Positions 25,711-35,100 of a stretch of 64,000 nucleotides of DNA are shown one piece after another (position 1 is the stretch's first letter; each line of letters starts with the position of its first letter). The notes under the pieces are model-generated. The model made no database searches and was not told where the DNA came from. It was given only the letters and a program-made list of their open reading frames with translations. Source of the DNA: Pontibacter sp. HSC-36F09. Lineage in GTDB: Bacteria > Bacteroidota > Bacteroidia > Cytophagales > Hymenobacteraceae. The stretch spans positions 558,001 through 622,000 of the forward strand of contig NZ_JALKAA010000002.1 in assembly GCF_024171605.1 (NCBI RefSeq), read 5' to 3'. A program made the translations under genes and the position numbers.

Positions 25711-27860
25711 TCAGCTGGCTGCCAGGCAGTGGCTGCGATGATGTTGGTGTTTTTCCAATGCAAGGTATAGCCAGCCGTATGCGCAGCCAGGCTGAACTGC
25801 GGGTGCAGGTCCAACTCCTCCTGGATCTGGGCTGCTGTCACCAGAACCGGAGCGGGTTTAAAACCATTGCGTATGAGGCGGTGCTGCCAGGCATCGAGGC
25901 GTTCGTGGCGCTCCACGCGGTCACTTCCTTCAAAGGCCACCACATTAAGGATCTCTCTTCCAAAAAACTCCTGCTCGATCACGCGTCGCTCCGGCATATC
26001 GGCAGGCAGCAGAGTGTCAAGCACATCAAACACGGTGTGGTAGTGGCGCAGTGACTCCCGCAGACGGGGCAGAAAATCGAGTCGGTTGTGCTCGGAGTCT
26101 GGTTCGGTGAGGGTGAGCAGCTCAGGACGCAGCGTTCGGATCTGCTCCAGTACCCGGTCGCGTTGGTCAGGTATAGCCACTAGTTCGTCGGCAAGGTGAT
26201 GCAGGGTGAGTGCGGCATTCACGATCAAGGTATGGGAAGGGTCGATCTCCAGTGTTTGCAGGTCGAAGTCTTCGAGGCGGGTGGCGACATAGGTATAGCT
26301 GAAGTCTAGACCCAGACGCCCGGCATGCGCTGCCAGGCGAGCGCCGGTAGCCTGCAGCTTGTAAGTCGGGTCATCGTTGCTGTTGTCCGGTATATCGATG
26401 CCGGTGAGGTGCAGGGTAGGGCGCTCCCCAGGTATAGCCGCCAATAACTCCATTAAATGGAACCATTGCAAACCGCTACCTATACCCAGGTCGAGCATGT
26501 ATACCGATGACTTTCCGGCAATGGTTGGCAGGATGGAGTGGTTGGCAAAGCGGTGCCCGAAAGTGACCAGAGGCGTGGCCGTTACCAGTACATTGAAGGC
26601 CGCGATCATGTCCATCACTCCAAAATTAGAAGCATATAGATTGCCGGAGTCCTTGGTTATACCTTGCTGGCAGCGCAATGCCAGGGCACGCGCAAAAGCC
26701 TGCGCAATGCGGCCCTCTGCGTCTGTTTGCCCGGCCGCTCTGTCCAGCAGATCGTGTGCAACGGCTGCCGCCTCTTCAGGCTGATCCTGTACCAGGTAGC
26801 CCAAGTCAAGCACTTGTGCCAGAAGGGGTTGTGTGGCGTATACGCGGGAGGGGTGTAGCAATTCTTGTAGCATTTGTAGGAGGTATAGCTGGTGCTCGTC
26901 CGGGCCTATGGTCAGGCGCAAGGTATGGTGGTCGGCACGGCGCACCAGGATATGGTTTGCGAGTAAGTAGTTGTGAATTTCATCGGCGCTGTAGCCGCCA
27001 GCATCCAGTAGCAGAAAATTACCCTGTGATGGCCAGAACTGCACGCCCATTCTATGCAGTGCCTGTTCCAGCTTGCTTTTCCCGATCTGTGTCGCCTGCA
27101 GCGTCTTATACAGGAAGTGCTCATCCTCCAGGGCAGCCAGGGCAGCGACCTGAGCCAGCTGGTTCACATTGTAGGGCTGTTTCACTTCCATTACCTGCTC
27201 AATCAGGTGTTGCTGCGCGACCATATACCCGATGCGAACAGAGGCGAGTCCGTAGGCTTTGGAGAAAGTGCGCAGCACGACCAGGTTAGGATAGCGCGAC
27301 AGCATGGCCACTGCGTCGGCACAATCGGGAGCGGTAACATACTCGATGTAAGCCTCGTCGACTACGACGGTAACATGTGGCGGCAGCGAGTCGAGTACCT
27401 GCTCCAGTTCAGTGCTTGTCAGGTAAGTCCCGGTCGGGTTATTGGGGTTGCAGAGAAAGCAGAGCCGCGTAGAAGGCCCCACTTGACGTTTTAAAGCAGC
27501 AACATCGATCCGATAGCTACTGGTTAGCGGAATTTCCGAGCAGGGAATGCGCAGCGCGCGGGCTTCCTGGCAGTACAGCGGGTAGGAAGGCGTGAAAGTC
27601 AGCACTTCCCCGTCCCTGTCATGACCACAAAAACGGCGCACCAGGAGCGAAATCAGCTCTGCCGAGCCGCTTCCCACCACAATTTCGTCAGCCCGTACCC
27701 CTAACTTGGTGGCCAGGGCATGTCGCAGGTCGGAGGCGTCGGGGGTGGGGTAACCGTGCACGCTGTTCAAGGCTTGTTGCATGGCGGCAAGCACCTGCGG
27801 TGATGATCCGAACAGGTTTTCGTTGGTGGCAGCTTGATAAGGGAGGCGTTTGGTTTCCAT
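25707..27860 (-). CDS. HisC-like aminotransferase fused to a GRAS domain
   Basis: 717 residues. Residues ~1-340 form a fold-type I aminotransferase of the histidinol-phosphate group: CNPNNPTGTY, VVVDEAYIEY, the PLP lysine in RTFSKAYGLASVRIGY (about residue 200) and the C-terminal arginine in TLRLTIGP. From ~345 a GRAS domain follows: a helical leucine-rich part (DQPEEAAAVAHDLLDRAAGQ), VHIID-like YMLDLGIGSGLQW near residue 455, PFYRE-like RESLRHYHTVFDVLD and RRVIEQEFFGREILN, and SAW-like IAATAWQP at the very end. The DLGIGSG loop is an intact SAM-binding motif, unlike most plant GRAS proteins. Bacterial GRAS proteins are known but few; substrate and role are unknown. Divergent from a MarR gene. 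Confidence 0.85.
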   Translation of the reverse strand: METKRLPYQAATNENLFGSSPQVLAAMQQALNSVHGYPTPDASDLRHALATKLGVRADEIVVGSGSAELISLLVRRFCGHDRDGEVLTFTPSYPLYCQEARALRIPCSEIPLTSSYRIDVAALKRQVGPSTRLCFLCNPNNPTGTYLTSTELEQVLDSLPPHVTVVVDEAYIEYVTAPDCADAVAMLSRYPNLVVLRTFSKAYGLASVRIGYMVAQQHLIEQVMEVKQPYNVNQLAQVAALAALEDEHFLYKTLQATQIGKSKLEQALHRMGVQFWPSQGNFLLLDAGGYSADEIHNYLLANHILVRRADHHTLRLTIGPDEHQLYLLQMLQELLHPSRVYATQPLLAQVLDLGYLVQDQPEEAAAVAHDLLDRAAGQTDAEGRIAQAFARALALRCQQGITKDSGNLYASNFGVMDMIAAFNVLVTATPLVTFGHRFANHSILPTIAGKSSVYMLDLGIGSGLQWFHLMELLAAIPGERPTLHLTGIDIPDNSNDDPTYKLQATGARLAAHAGRLGLDFSYTYVATRLEDFDLQTLEIDPSHTLIVNAALTLHHLADELVAIPDQRDRVLEQIRTLRPELLTLTEPDSEHNRLDFLPRLRESLRHYHTVFDVLDTLLPADMPERRVIEQEFFGREILNVVAFEGSDRVERHERLDAWQHRLIRNGFKPAPVLVTAAQIQEELDLHPQFSLAAHTAGYTLHWKNTNIIAATAWQPAD

Positions 27861-27961
27861 ATGCAGATGGTGCGGCGGGTTGGTGACGTCTGCAATATAG
27901 TACTTAGGAAATGTATATGATACTTTTTGTCTAAGGTTTAAACATAAAAAAATAATAACAA

Positions 27962-27980
27962 AGTTAAATTCTCTAACTTG
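27962..27980. promoter_or_regulatory. Candidate MarR operator (inverted repeat)
   Basis: AAGTTA and TAACTT separated by seven bases, in the divergent spacer between the aminotransferase-GRAS and MarR genes. A second inverted repeat TTGT/ACAA is near 28017-28027. Either could be the regulator's site. Confidence 0.35.
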
Positions 27981-28029
27981 TTCCGCTTGTCAAAGTAACT
28001 AAATGTTTGGAAATGTTGTATATACAATT

Positions 28030-28061
28030 ATTGCAAGCGTTATTGCACCCTACTAGATTTT
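28030..28061 (+). promoter_or_regulatory. Possible promoter of the MarR gene
   Basis: ATTG (28030-28033), a 20-base spacer and TAGATTTT (28054-28061), one base off TAnnTTTG. The ATG follows seven bases later, leaving little or no leader. Confidence 0.4.
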
Positions 28062-28067
28062 TTTCAC

Positions 28068-28520
28068 ATGAAGTTAGAAGATGAATTAAAGATGCCGAAG
28101 TTCAGGAACTCCTACCAGAAGGCTTCCCTGAACCTGATGTTTACAGGCGAGTGGATGATGGCACGCGTCGACAGCCTGCTCAAACCCTACGATATTTCTT
28201 CGCAGCAATTCAATGTGCTGCGCATCCTCAGAGGACAACAGGGGAAACCCATCAACCTATTCACGATACAGGAGCGCATGCTCAACCGCATGAGCAACGC
28301 CACCCGGTTGGTAGAGAAACTGCGTTTGAAGGGACTGGTGACCCGCGAGCTTTGCGAACAGAACAGGCGCAAGGTAGAAATTGCCATTACAGCCAAAGGC
28401 ATAGAATTGCTCGATAGCCTGGATCCGCTGATGCAACAATTGGAAGAGGATACATTTAAGAACCTGTCGGCTGAAGAGGCCCAGCATCTGAGCGATACGC
28501 TGGATCGGGTACGAGATTAA
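28068..28520 (+). CDS. MarR family transcriptional regulator
   Basis: 150 residues. Winged helix with PYDISSQQFNVLRILRGQQG (helices 1-2), the recognition region MLNRMSNATRLVEKLRLKGLV and the wing with RRKVEIAITAKGIELLD; dimerisation helices at both ends. It is transcribed away from the aminotransferase-GRAS gene over a 207-base spacer, the usual arrangement of a MarR protein with its target, so control of that fusion gene by a small ligand is a reasonable inference. The downstream TerB-like gene is 77 bases away and could share transcription. Confidence 0.92.
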   Translation: MKLEDELKMPKFRNSYQKASLNLMFTGEWMMARVDSLLKPYDISSQQFNVLRILRGQQGKPINLFTIQERMLNRMSNATRLVEKLRLKGLVTRELCEQNRRKVEIAITAKGIELLDSLDPLMQQLEEDTFKNLSAEEAQHLSDTLDRVRD

Positions 28521-28597
28521 CAGAGGCAGAATGTTCCACTACGCTTAACTTCTGACAAGCCCTATCGTTTAAAAGTCAGAAAGAACACTAAAAAGCT

Positions 28598-29413
28598 ATG
28601 GAACAAGAACAAACCACATTATTGAAGGATTATACCATGGAAGAGAAAGGTGCCTATTTAGCGGCCCTTGCTTCCATGGCCTCCGCCGATGGGCATGCCT
28701 CTGAAGAGGAACTGGAGTTTCTGAGGGTATTGAGCGAAGCAGCCGAAATGCCGGAGAACGTAGAGCAGGAAGTGCTCTCTATTGCCCAAAACCCCTCCCA
28801 AATCAGCCTGAAACGTGTGCTGGATGTGCTGCAGAAGAGTCAGTTGCGCTTTTCCTTCATCACCGATATCATCAGCTTTGCCAAGGCAGACGGCGAGTAT
28901 ACCCAGGATGAGCAAAAGCGCATTCAGGAGATGGCCAACTACCTGGGTGTGGACCAGAAGCAATACAGTGTGCTCGAGCAGTTTGTAAACAAGGCAGATG
29001 AAGCACAACAGCACGGCGAGGATCCTACAACGCAGTCCTTTATGAGTAAGAACGGTTTCAGCGATATGTTCAAAAATGCCGGTATCTCCCCGCAAATGGT
29101 GCAGGGTATACTAGGTATAGCAGCGCCCATTGTGCTGGCCCGCCTGATGAGTGGTGGCAAACGCCGTGGCGGAGGCATGATGGGCGGCATGGGCGGTGGC
29201 CTTTTGGGCGGATTGCTTGGCGGCATGATGACAGGCCGCGGTGGCCTGATGGGAGGTGGCCGACGTTCTACCAGCGGACTGGGCTCGATGGCCTCGGTGC
29301 TGGGGGGGCTGAACGGCCGTAGCCGCTACGGCGGCATGGGCTCCGGCGGACTCGGCAGCTTGCTGGGCGGACTGTTTGGCGGCAGTAAGCGGGGCGGCAG
29401 CACGAGCTGGTAG
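28598..29413 (+). CDS. TerB-like protein with glycine-rich tail
   Basis: 271 residues. Residues ~10-140 form a helical TerB-type domain (AALASMASADGHASEEELEFL near the start and ISFAKADGEYTQDEQKRIQEMA), with acidic pairs that in TerB bind metal. Then a hydrophobic helix ILGIAAPIVLARLMSGG and a tail of ~100 residues rich in Gly, Met and Arg (GGMMGGMGGGLLGGLLGG). The tail could be membrane-seeking or aggregation-prone. TerB proteins are linked to tellurite and stress responses, but no other ter gene is here, so the role is open. Confidence 0.75.
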   Translation: MEQEQTTLLKDYTMEEKGAYLAALASMASADGHASEEELEFLRVLSEAAEMPENVEQEVLSIAQNPSQISLKRVLDVLQKSQLRFSFITDIISFAKADGEYTQDEQKRIQEMANYLGVDQKQYSVLEQFVNKADEAQQHGEDPTTQSFMSKNGFSDMFKNAGISPQMVQGILGIAAPIVLARLMSGGKRRGGGMMGGMGGGLLGGLLGGMMTGRGGLMGGGRRSTSGLGSMASVLGGLNGRSRYGGMGSGGLGSLLGGLFGGSKRGGSTSW

Positions 29414-29434
29414 GTATAGCCAGGCGCTATACCT
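29412..29434. repeat. Inverted AGGTATAGC pair at a stop codon
   Basis: AGGTATAGC (29412-29420), loop CAGGC, GCTATACCT (29426-29434): a perfect 9-bp hairpin that begins within the stop codon of the TerB-like gene. An example of the window-wide octamer arranged as an inverted pair. Confidence 0.85.
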
Positions 29435-29457
29435 GATGTGCAGGTATAAATAATATA

Positions 29458-29494
29458 AAGAGCGGGAGGTGAGCAAAACCTACCGCTCTTTTTT
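29458..29494 (+). terminator. Terminator of the TerB-like gene
   Basis: Stem AGAGCGGGAGGT / ACCTACCGCTCT with one mismatch, then six T. Confidence 0.8.
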
Positions 29495-29573
29495 GTGTGA
29501 TGACAGCGCCGGACTAGCAGTTATACCTTACTTTGAGTAATTTTAGAGAGATCTTCCATACCTATCAGACACG

Positions 29574-30767
29574 ATGATAAAAAGTAAAATTTTATACCTG
29601 GCGCTGACCTTGGCGCTCGGCTTTTCTTCCTGCCAGCAACAGCCGCAACAACCTACTGTAACTGAACAGGCGCAAGCCACAGAAGGCAAGGTATACTACC
29701 CGGGCAAAGGTGATAACTGGGAAAAGAAGCAGCCGGATCAGCTAGGTATGGATGCCGCGATGCTACAGGAAGCCGTGGAATGGGCCAGACAGCAGGAAAC
29801 GACCCAGATGCCAAAAAATTTCTCTACACAGGAAGAGATTTTTGGCAAAATGCTCGGACCTATACCTGATGACAGAGCCAGCACCAATGGCATCATCCTC
29901 AGAAACGGCTTCATCGTGGCCGAGTGGGGCGAAACAGAGCGGGTGGATCCGACCTATAGCGTGGCCAAAAGCGTGCTTTCTACCATTCTAGGTATAACGA
30001 TCGATCGTGGGATGATCAAAGACATCCACGACCCGGTGGCAAATTATGTGCAGGACGGTGGCTATGACTCGGAACAGAACCGGAAGGTAACCTGGGAACA
30101 CCATGTACGGCAAACCAGTGAATGGGAAGGGGAGTTGTGGGGCAAGAAACACGACTTCGTAGGCAAAGCGGAATTTGGCAGAGGTGAGCGCAAGCCACGT
30201 GCGCTACAGGAGCCGGGAACCCACTATGAATACAATGATGTGCGCATCAATCGCTTTGCTTTGTCGCTGCTGCGCCTCTGGAAGAAACCTATACCGGAGG
30301 TGTTTAAAGATGAAGTGATGGACCCGATTGACGCCTCCAATACCTGGCAATATGTGCCCTACCGCAACTCGTATGTAGAACTGGACGGCAAACGCGCGCC
30401 CTCAGTAAGCGGCGGTACCCGCTGGGGCGGCGGCCTCTGGATCAGCGCCCGCGACGAAGCCCGCTTCGGCTACCTTTTTCTCCGCAACGGCCGCTGGAAA
30501 GACAAGCAAATTGTGTCAGAAGAATGGGTGAAGGAAGCGACGACCTCCCGCGGACCAGTTGGTCCTGACTACGGTTACCTGTGGTGGCTCAACACCGAAG
30601 GCAAAGCCTGGCCAAGTGCCCCGACTACCAGTTATGCCGCTCTAGGTGCCGGGCAGAACACGATCTGGGTAGACCCCGAGCATGATATCGTGATCGTGTG
30701 GCGCTGGCATAACGGTAATCCGGATGAGTTGATCAAAAGGGTGCTGGCAGCGGTGAAGGAGAAGTAG
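29574..30767 (+). CDS. Lipoprotein serine hydrolase, class C beta-lactamase fold
   Basis: 397 residues with a lipobox GFSSC near residue 20. The active-site tetrad SVAK (SxxK) is near residue 129 and the YxN motif is in THYEYNDV near residue 218; the third box is likely in GAGQNT near the C-terminus. This family covers DD-peptidases, esterases and beta-lactamases; the sequence does not decide between them. Periplasmic, anchored to a membrane. It is convergent with the DUF4846 gene over a spacer that holds a REP copy. Confidence 0.85.
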   Translation: MIKSKILYLALTLALGFSSCQQQPQQPTVTEQAQATEGKVYYPGKGDNWEKKQPDQLGMDAAMLQEAVEWARQQETTQMPKNFSTQEEIFGKMLGPIPDDRASTNGIILRNGFIVAEWGETERVDPTYSVAKSVLSTILGITIDRGMIKDIHDPVANYVQDGGYDSEQNRKVTWEHHVRQTSEWEGELWGKKHDFVGKAEFGRGERKPRALQEPGTHYEYNDVRINRFALSLLRLWKKPIPEVFKDEVMDPIDASNTWQYVPYRNSYVELDGKRAPSVSGGTRWGGGLWISARDEARFGYLFLRNGRWKDKQIVSEEWVKEATTSRGPVGPDYGYLWWLNTEGKAWPSAPTTSYAALGAGQNTIWVDPEHDIVIVWRWHNGNPDELIKRVLAAVKEK

Positions 30768-30805
30768 AGTTGTTGATTGTTATTTAGAATTGTAAAGTGG
30801 TAGGT

Positions 30806-30856
30806 ATGGCGCGAGCGTCTTCGCTCGTGTCTTCTATAGCGGGGCCTCTGGCCCCT
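30806..30856 (+). repeat. REP element
   Basis: ATGGCGCGAGCGTC-TTCGCTCGTGTCTTCTAT followed by GGGGCCTCTGGCCCC; two hairpins (CGAGCG/CGCTCG and GGGGCC/GGCCCC) as in the REPs flanking the RAYT gene at 38.4 kb. Lies between convergent gene ends. Confidence 0.85.
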
Positions 30857-30884
30857 TCTTTATATTCTTATACATAGATCAAAA

Positions 30885-31739
30885 TCAAAACCGCTTCAAG
30901 TGGTTCCGTTGAAACGACCACTCCGGCGTGAGAAGCGGGCCACTGAAGTTGCTGCTATACCAGGGGCTTATACCTGGGTTCATCGGATTTTTCAGAATGT
31001 GGATTTCCTGCGCTGGCATATAGCTTTGGGCGAGCAGGAACAGCTTTTCTCCAGTTTGCGCAACCGCCATATCCATTACGATCACAGCATGGCCGGGACT
31101 TCCGCCCTTGATGAAAACGTCGCCAATTTGTAGGTCATTCATCGAAAGAGCTTTCATTTCTTTCTCCAGCGACAGGGTGCCGGCATAGGTAAACACAACT
31201 TGCAGGTAATCCTTGAAGGAAGCATAGGCAGTTGATGGAGCTGCTTTTTTTACCCATGAGCAATCATTGCCTTTCACTTGTACCCGGTAACCCTGCTGCC
31301 ATTTGCTATAGTCTGCCCGGAAGCCGCTCGTGAAGTTAAAGTGAATAGCATCGTATTTTTCCTGCCCATACAAATACTCCGCCCGCAGTCGCATCACAGC
31401 ATCAGCGCATTGTTGCAGATCGCGGGTGCCAACATCTATGTCGAGCACAGCATCATAGATATTGTCGTTTGGTTTGATGGCACCGTTGTAGTAATGCACC
31501 TGTGCGCCATGCGGTTTTAACTTGAAATGCTGGAGATAAGCTCCAAAAGTATTCACGGATTGCACAGCTCTTTTGTAACCTCTCGGTGGGGAAAACCTCT
31601 CTGCTATTGTCTTACCTGCAGGGTTGACCAGCACTTCGGTCTCGGTTATACCTTCAAGAATTTCAGCTGCTACCTGCTCGGCTTTGGAACCGCAGGCGGT
31701 GAGCAAAATGAAGAGAATGCTGTACAGGTATAGCGGCAT
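30885..31739 (-). CDS. DUF4846 lipoprotein
   Basis: 284 residues with lipobox LLTAC at residues 12-16. Family-like stretches ERFSPPRGYKRA near residue 47, VLDIDVGTRDLQQCADAVMRLRAEYLY in the middle, HFNFTSGFRADYSKW and GDVFIKGGSPGHAVIVMDMA near residue 210. The last segment resembles the histidine-containing part of cell-wall amidase/NlpC-type proteins, but a full Cys-His-His triad is not evident to me. The DUF4846 family has no established function. Single gene. Confidence 0.8.
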   Translation of the reverse strand: MPLYLYSILFILLTACGSKAEQVAAEILEGITETEVLVNPAGKTIAERFSPPRGYKRAVQSVNTFGAYLQHFKLKPHGAQVHYYNGAIKPNDNIYDAVLDIDVGTRDLQQCADAVMRLRAEYLYGQEKYDAIHFNFTSGFRADYSKWQQGYRVQVKGNDCSWVKKAAPSTAYASFKDYLQVVFTYAGTLSLEKEMKALSMNDLQIGDVFIKGGSPGHAVIVMDMAVAQTGEKLFLLAQSYMPAQEIHILKNPMNPGISPWYSSNFSGPLLTPEWSFQRNHLKRF

Positions 31740-31877
31740 GGGGCGGAGGTTAGGTTATGAACTAAGTTAATAGTTTTAATTGAATTTGCAAGCATTTATC
31801 AGTTAAGTAGATAGTTAATATTTAATAGATTCTTTATAGGGCCAAAGGCCTAAAGCCATCAACATAAGCTTTCTCAT

Positions 31878-31976
31878 GTCATTTCGACCTGGGGTAGGGG
31901 ACCTCGTTTTGGGAGAAATCTGAAATATTGCCACTGCTCTCCGAGAATTCGGATCTCTCATTACTTTCGAGATGAC
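31878..31976. repeat. MITE-like palindromic repeat
   Basis: Terminal arms GTCATTTCGA (31878-31887) and TCGAGATGAC (31967-31976) pair with one mismatch; inner arms GAGAAATCTGAA (31913-31924) and TTCGGATCTCTC (31948-31959) pair at ten of twelve. Such GTCATTTCGAC...-type elements are common in Bacteroidota spacers. No other copy was seen in this window. Confidence 0.6.
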
Positions 31977-32012
31977 AGTATAGATTTATTGTTCCTTAAG
32001 TTAATGGAGTAG

Positions 32013-32059
32013 CGCCAGAGGCCCCCGATAGTCGACACGAGCAAGGACGCTCGCGCCAT
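32013..32059 (-). repeat. REP element
   Basis: GCCAGAGGCCCCCGATAGTCGACACGAGCAAGGACGCTCGCGCCAT split around two hairpins; same family and orientation as the REP at 38941-38989, with one base pair of the second hairpin disturbed. Confidence 0.8.
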
Positions 32060-32086
32060 ACCCAATGCTTATACCTTCAAAAACAA

Positions 32087-32116
32087 AACGAGCCGACTCA
32101 AAAGAGTCGGCTCGTT
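32087..32116 (-). terminator. Terminator of the amidohydrolase gene
   Basis: Perfect 13-bp stem AACGAGCCGACTC / GAGTCGGCTCGTT with an AAAA loop, then T runs on both sides. Confidence 0.9.
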
Positions 32117-32141
32117 CCTTTTTAGTTTATACCTGAAGATC

Positions 32142-35100
32142 TTAGTGACGGCAGGTGCAATTTTCACCGGCTATACCTTCTACGCGGGTGTCGGTACCTT
32201 CGTGCCAGTCAAAAGAAGAAGCGTACTTGCTGTTTTCCCACCAGAATTTGCCTGGTTTGCGTTCGTGGTTGCCAACTTCATTCATGGTGGCAGCATCAAA
32301 CAGACGGCCGTTTACCATGGTGTAGCGCACGTGTTCTGAGTTCTGGATGTTCTCCAGCGGGTTCTGGTCCAACACGATCAGGTCGGCCAGTTTGCCGGTT
32401 TCCAAGGAGCCGATGTCTTTGCCCATACCCAGGTACTCGGCACCGTTCAGGGTTGCGGCACGCAGTGCTTCCATGTTGGTCATGCCGCCTTGCTGCAGCA
32501 TCCACAGTTCCCAGTGTGCACCTAAGCCTTGCAGCTGTCCGTGGGCACCGAGGTTCACTTTCACACCAGCGTCCGTCAGGGCCTTGCTGGCTTCAGAAGT
32601 CTTGAAGTAACCGTTCTTGTACTCCTCGTCCGGTACCTGCATCACAAAGCGTGAGCGACCGTCGATCACAGAGCGTGGCGTGAATTTCAGGAGTCTTTCC
32701 TTCTCCCATACCTTGGTGTTCTGGTACCAGTAGTACTCGCCGCTGGTGGCGCCGTAGTTCACAATCAGGGTAGGGGTGTAACCAGTTTTAGAAGCTTTCC
32801 ATACCTCTACCACATCTTTGTAAAGCGGATGAACCGGGATGTTATGCTCAATGCCGGTGTGACCGTCCAGGATCATGCTCATGTTGTGGAAGAAGGTAGA
32901 ACCACCCTCTGGTACCACGGTCATGTCCAGCTCGCGGGCTGCCTGAATAATCTGCTGGCGCTGCTCACGGCGTGGCTGGTTGTAGCTCTTCACCGAGAAA
33001 CCACCGGCAGCCTGAATACGGCGCAGGTGCGAACGGGCATCGTCGAGGCTGTTCACCACGGCTTTGAAGCTACCATCAGCTCCGTACAGAATCGTGCCTG
33101 TCGAGAAAATTCTAGGACCTACCATGTGCCCCGCCTTCACGGCCTCGGACTGGCTGAACACCATCTCCGTAGTAGAAGAAGGGTCGTGTGTGGTCGTTAC
33201 GCCGTAAGCCAGGTTGGCCAGGTAGGACCACTGCTGTTTCGGGCTCATGCCGTTGCGGAAAGTACCCAGGTGCGCGTGAACATCTACTATACCTGGCATA
33301 ATCGTTTTGCCGCTGGCGTCGATCACTTTCGCGTCTTTTGGCACGGCTATACCTTTGCCAACTGACACAATGCGGTTGCCGTCTACTACGATCGTACCGC
33401 CTTCGATCACTTCATCGCCTTTCATCGTGATGATGCGGGCATTGGTGAAGGCTACTTTGCCTTGCGGGGCATCAGTTTTGAACTCCAGCCCGATTTTTAT
33501 ACCTGTCGTGTCGATGGCAGGCAGTTTCTCCGGGGCACCTTCCAGGAAGGCGAAGCGGTCTTTCAGGTCATTGGAGAAATACTCATCACCCAGCACCCAG
33601 TTCACTTTCTTGCTGTCGCCTGACCAGTGCACGCTTGTTCCAGCGTCTTTGGTGAAGCGGGCCACAGGCACAGCCTTGGTCTCTGCGCTCAGTTCCATGC
33701 CGGCACCGTTAGCCGAGAAAGGCACCACATAGCCGTTGAACAGCTCCACAAAAGCCAGCCACTTGTTGTCCGGGCTCGGGTAGAACTGGTCGGTGTAGGT
33801 AGAAGTATAGTGCGTACGCTCCTCTTTGCCGCTCAGGTCCACACTCTTGAAAGCAGTTTTACCACCTCCGTAAGCCGAGAAGAAGATGCGGTCAGAAGTT
33901 GCGTTGAACAGCGGAAGTGAGCCGCTCTTTTGTACCAGTGTCGGGTTTTTTCCTTCGGCGGTCATGTAATAAATGCCGCGCTCGTTGCCATGCGCATAGC
34001 CCATGTGGTTGTTGCCACCGTCTTTGCTATACACAATCAGCTTGCCGTTCGGTGAGAAAGAGGCGTTGGTATAGAATCCTTTCTCAGAAGTGAGTTTGGT
34101 TGGCTTGGCGTTTTTCTTGCGGATGTCCACTTTCACCAGCGCACCCAGGTTGTCATCGTCCCAGGTAGAGAAGAGAAGGGTCTTGCCATCTGGCGAGAAA
34201 GCCGGATAGAATTCGAAATCCTTGCCATTGGTCACGCGCTCCGGCTTACCGTTTGGCAGTTCTTTTTTGTAGATATGACCCGCCGCATTGAACACGAGCA
34301 ACTTGCCGTCAGGCGAGGTCACGGCGTGGCGAATAGCCTTGGCCGTGAACTGGTCCGGCGATACGCCTGCCTTGCTGAAATCGTGGCGAACAGCTTCGGC
34401 GATATGGTGTGTGGCAGTCGCTTCGAATGGTATGTTGGTTACTTTCTGGCTGGCTACGTCGATCTTGTTGATCTTGCCACCCGCCCAGAACACAATGCTC
34501 TTGTTGTCGGGCGTCCAGGCAAAGTTCGGGTATACCCCGAAAATAGCCCAGGCTTCCTGCTGGTCGTGGTTGAGCTGGTCGTAAATCGGCCACTGCTCAC
34601 CTGTCTTCAGGTCATGAAGGAAGAGTACCGACTTGGTGCGCACGCGGCGCACGAAAGCCAGTTGCTTGCCATCGCGGGAGATAACCGGGCGGACCGAACC
34701 ACCATTACCGGTCACCACGTTCTCAATTGCGCCTGTGTTGCGGTCTACGCGACGAATGACGTAGATCTGGCCGTTCGGATCTTTGTTGTACTCAAACGTA
34801 GAGCCGCCGCTCATGTCTTCAGAGAAGTACACATACTTGCCGTCCGGCGATACTACCGGCTCGCCAACGTCCTGCTGGTCGTTTTTGCGCTTGGTCAGCT
34901 GCACACCGCTTCCACCCGACTTATGGTACATCCACATTTCGCCGGCACCCAGCGAACGGGAGGCCGTGAAGTGCTTGCGGGCAATCAGGTACTCACCATC
35001 TGGCGTCCAGACGGCGTTATTCAGGAGTCGGAAATTTTCTTTGGTGATCTGCTTGGCATCAGAGCCATCGCGCTTCATTACCCAGATGTTGTCGCCGCCA

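Larger units (their letters stand above)
31740..32141. other. Gene-free stretch with a MITE-like repeat, a REP and a terminator
   Basis: Upstream of the DUF4846 gene and downstream of the amidohydrolase gene. It holds a 99-base palindromic repeat (31878-31976), a REP (32013-32059) and a strong terminator (32087-32116), each listed separately. No coding frame is credible. Confidence 0.6.
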
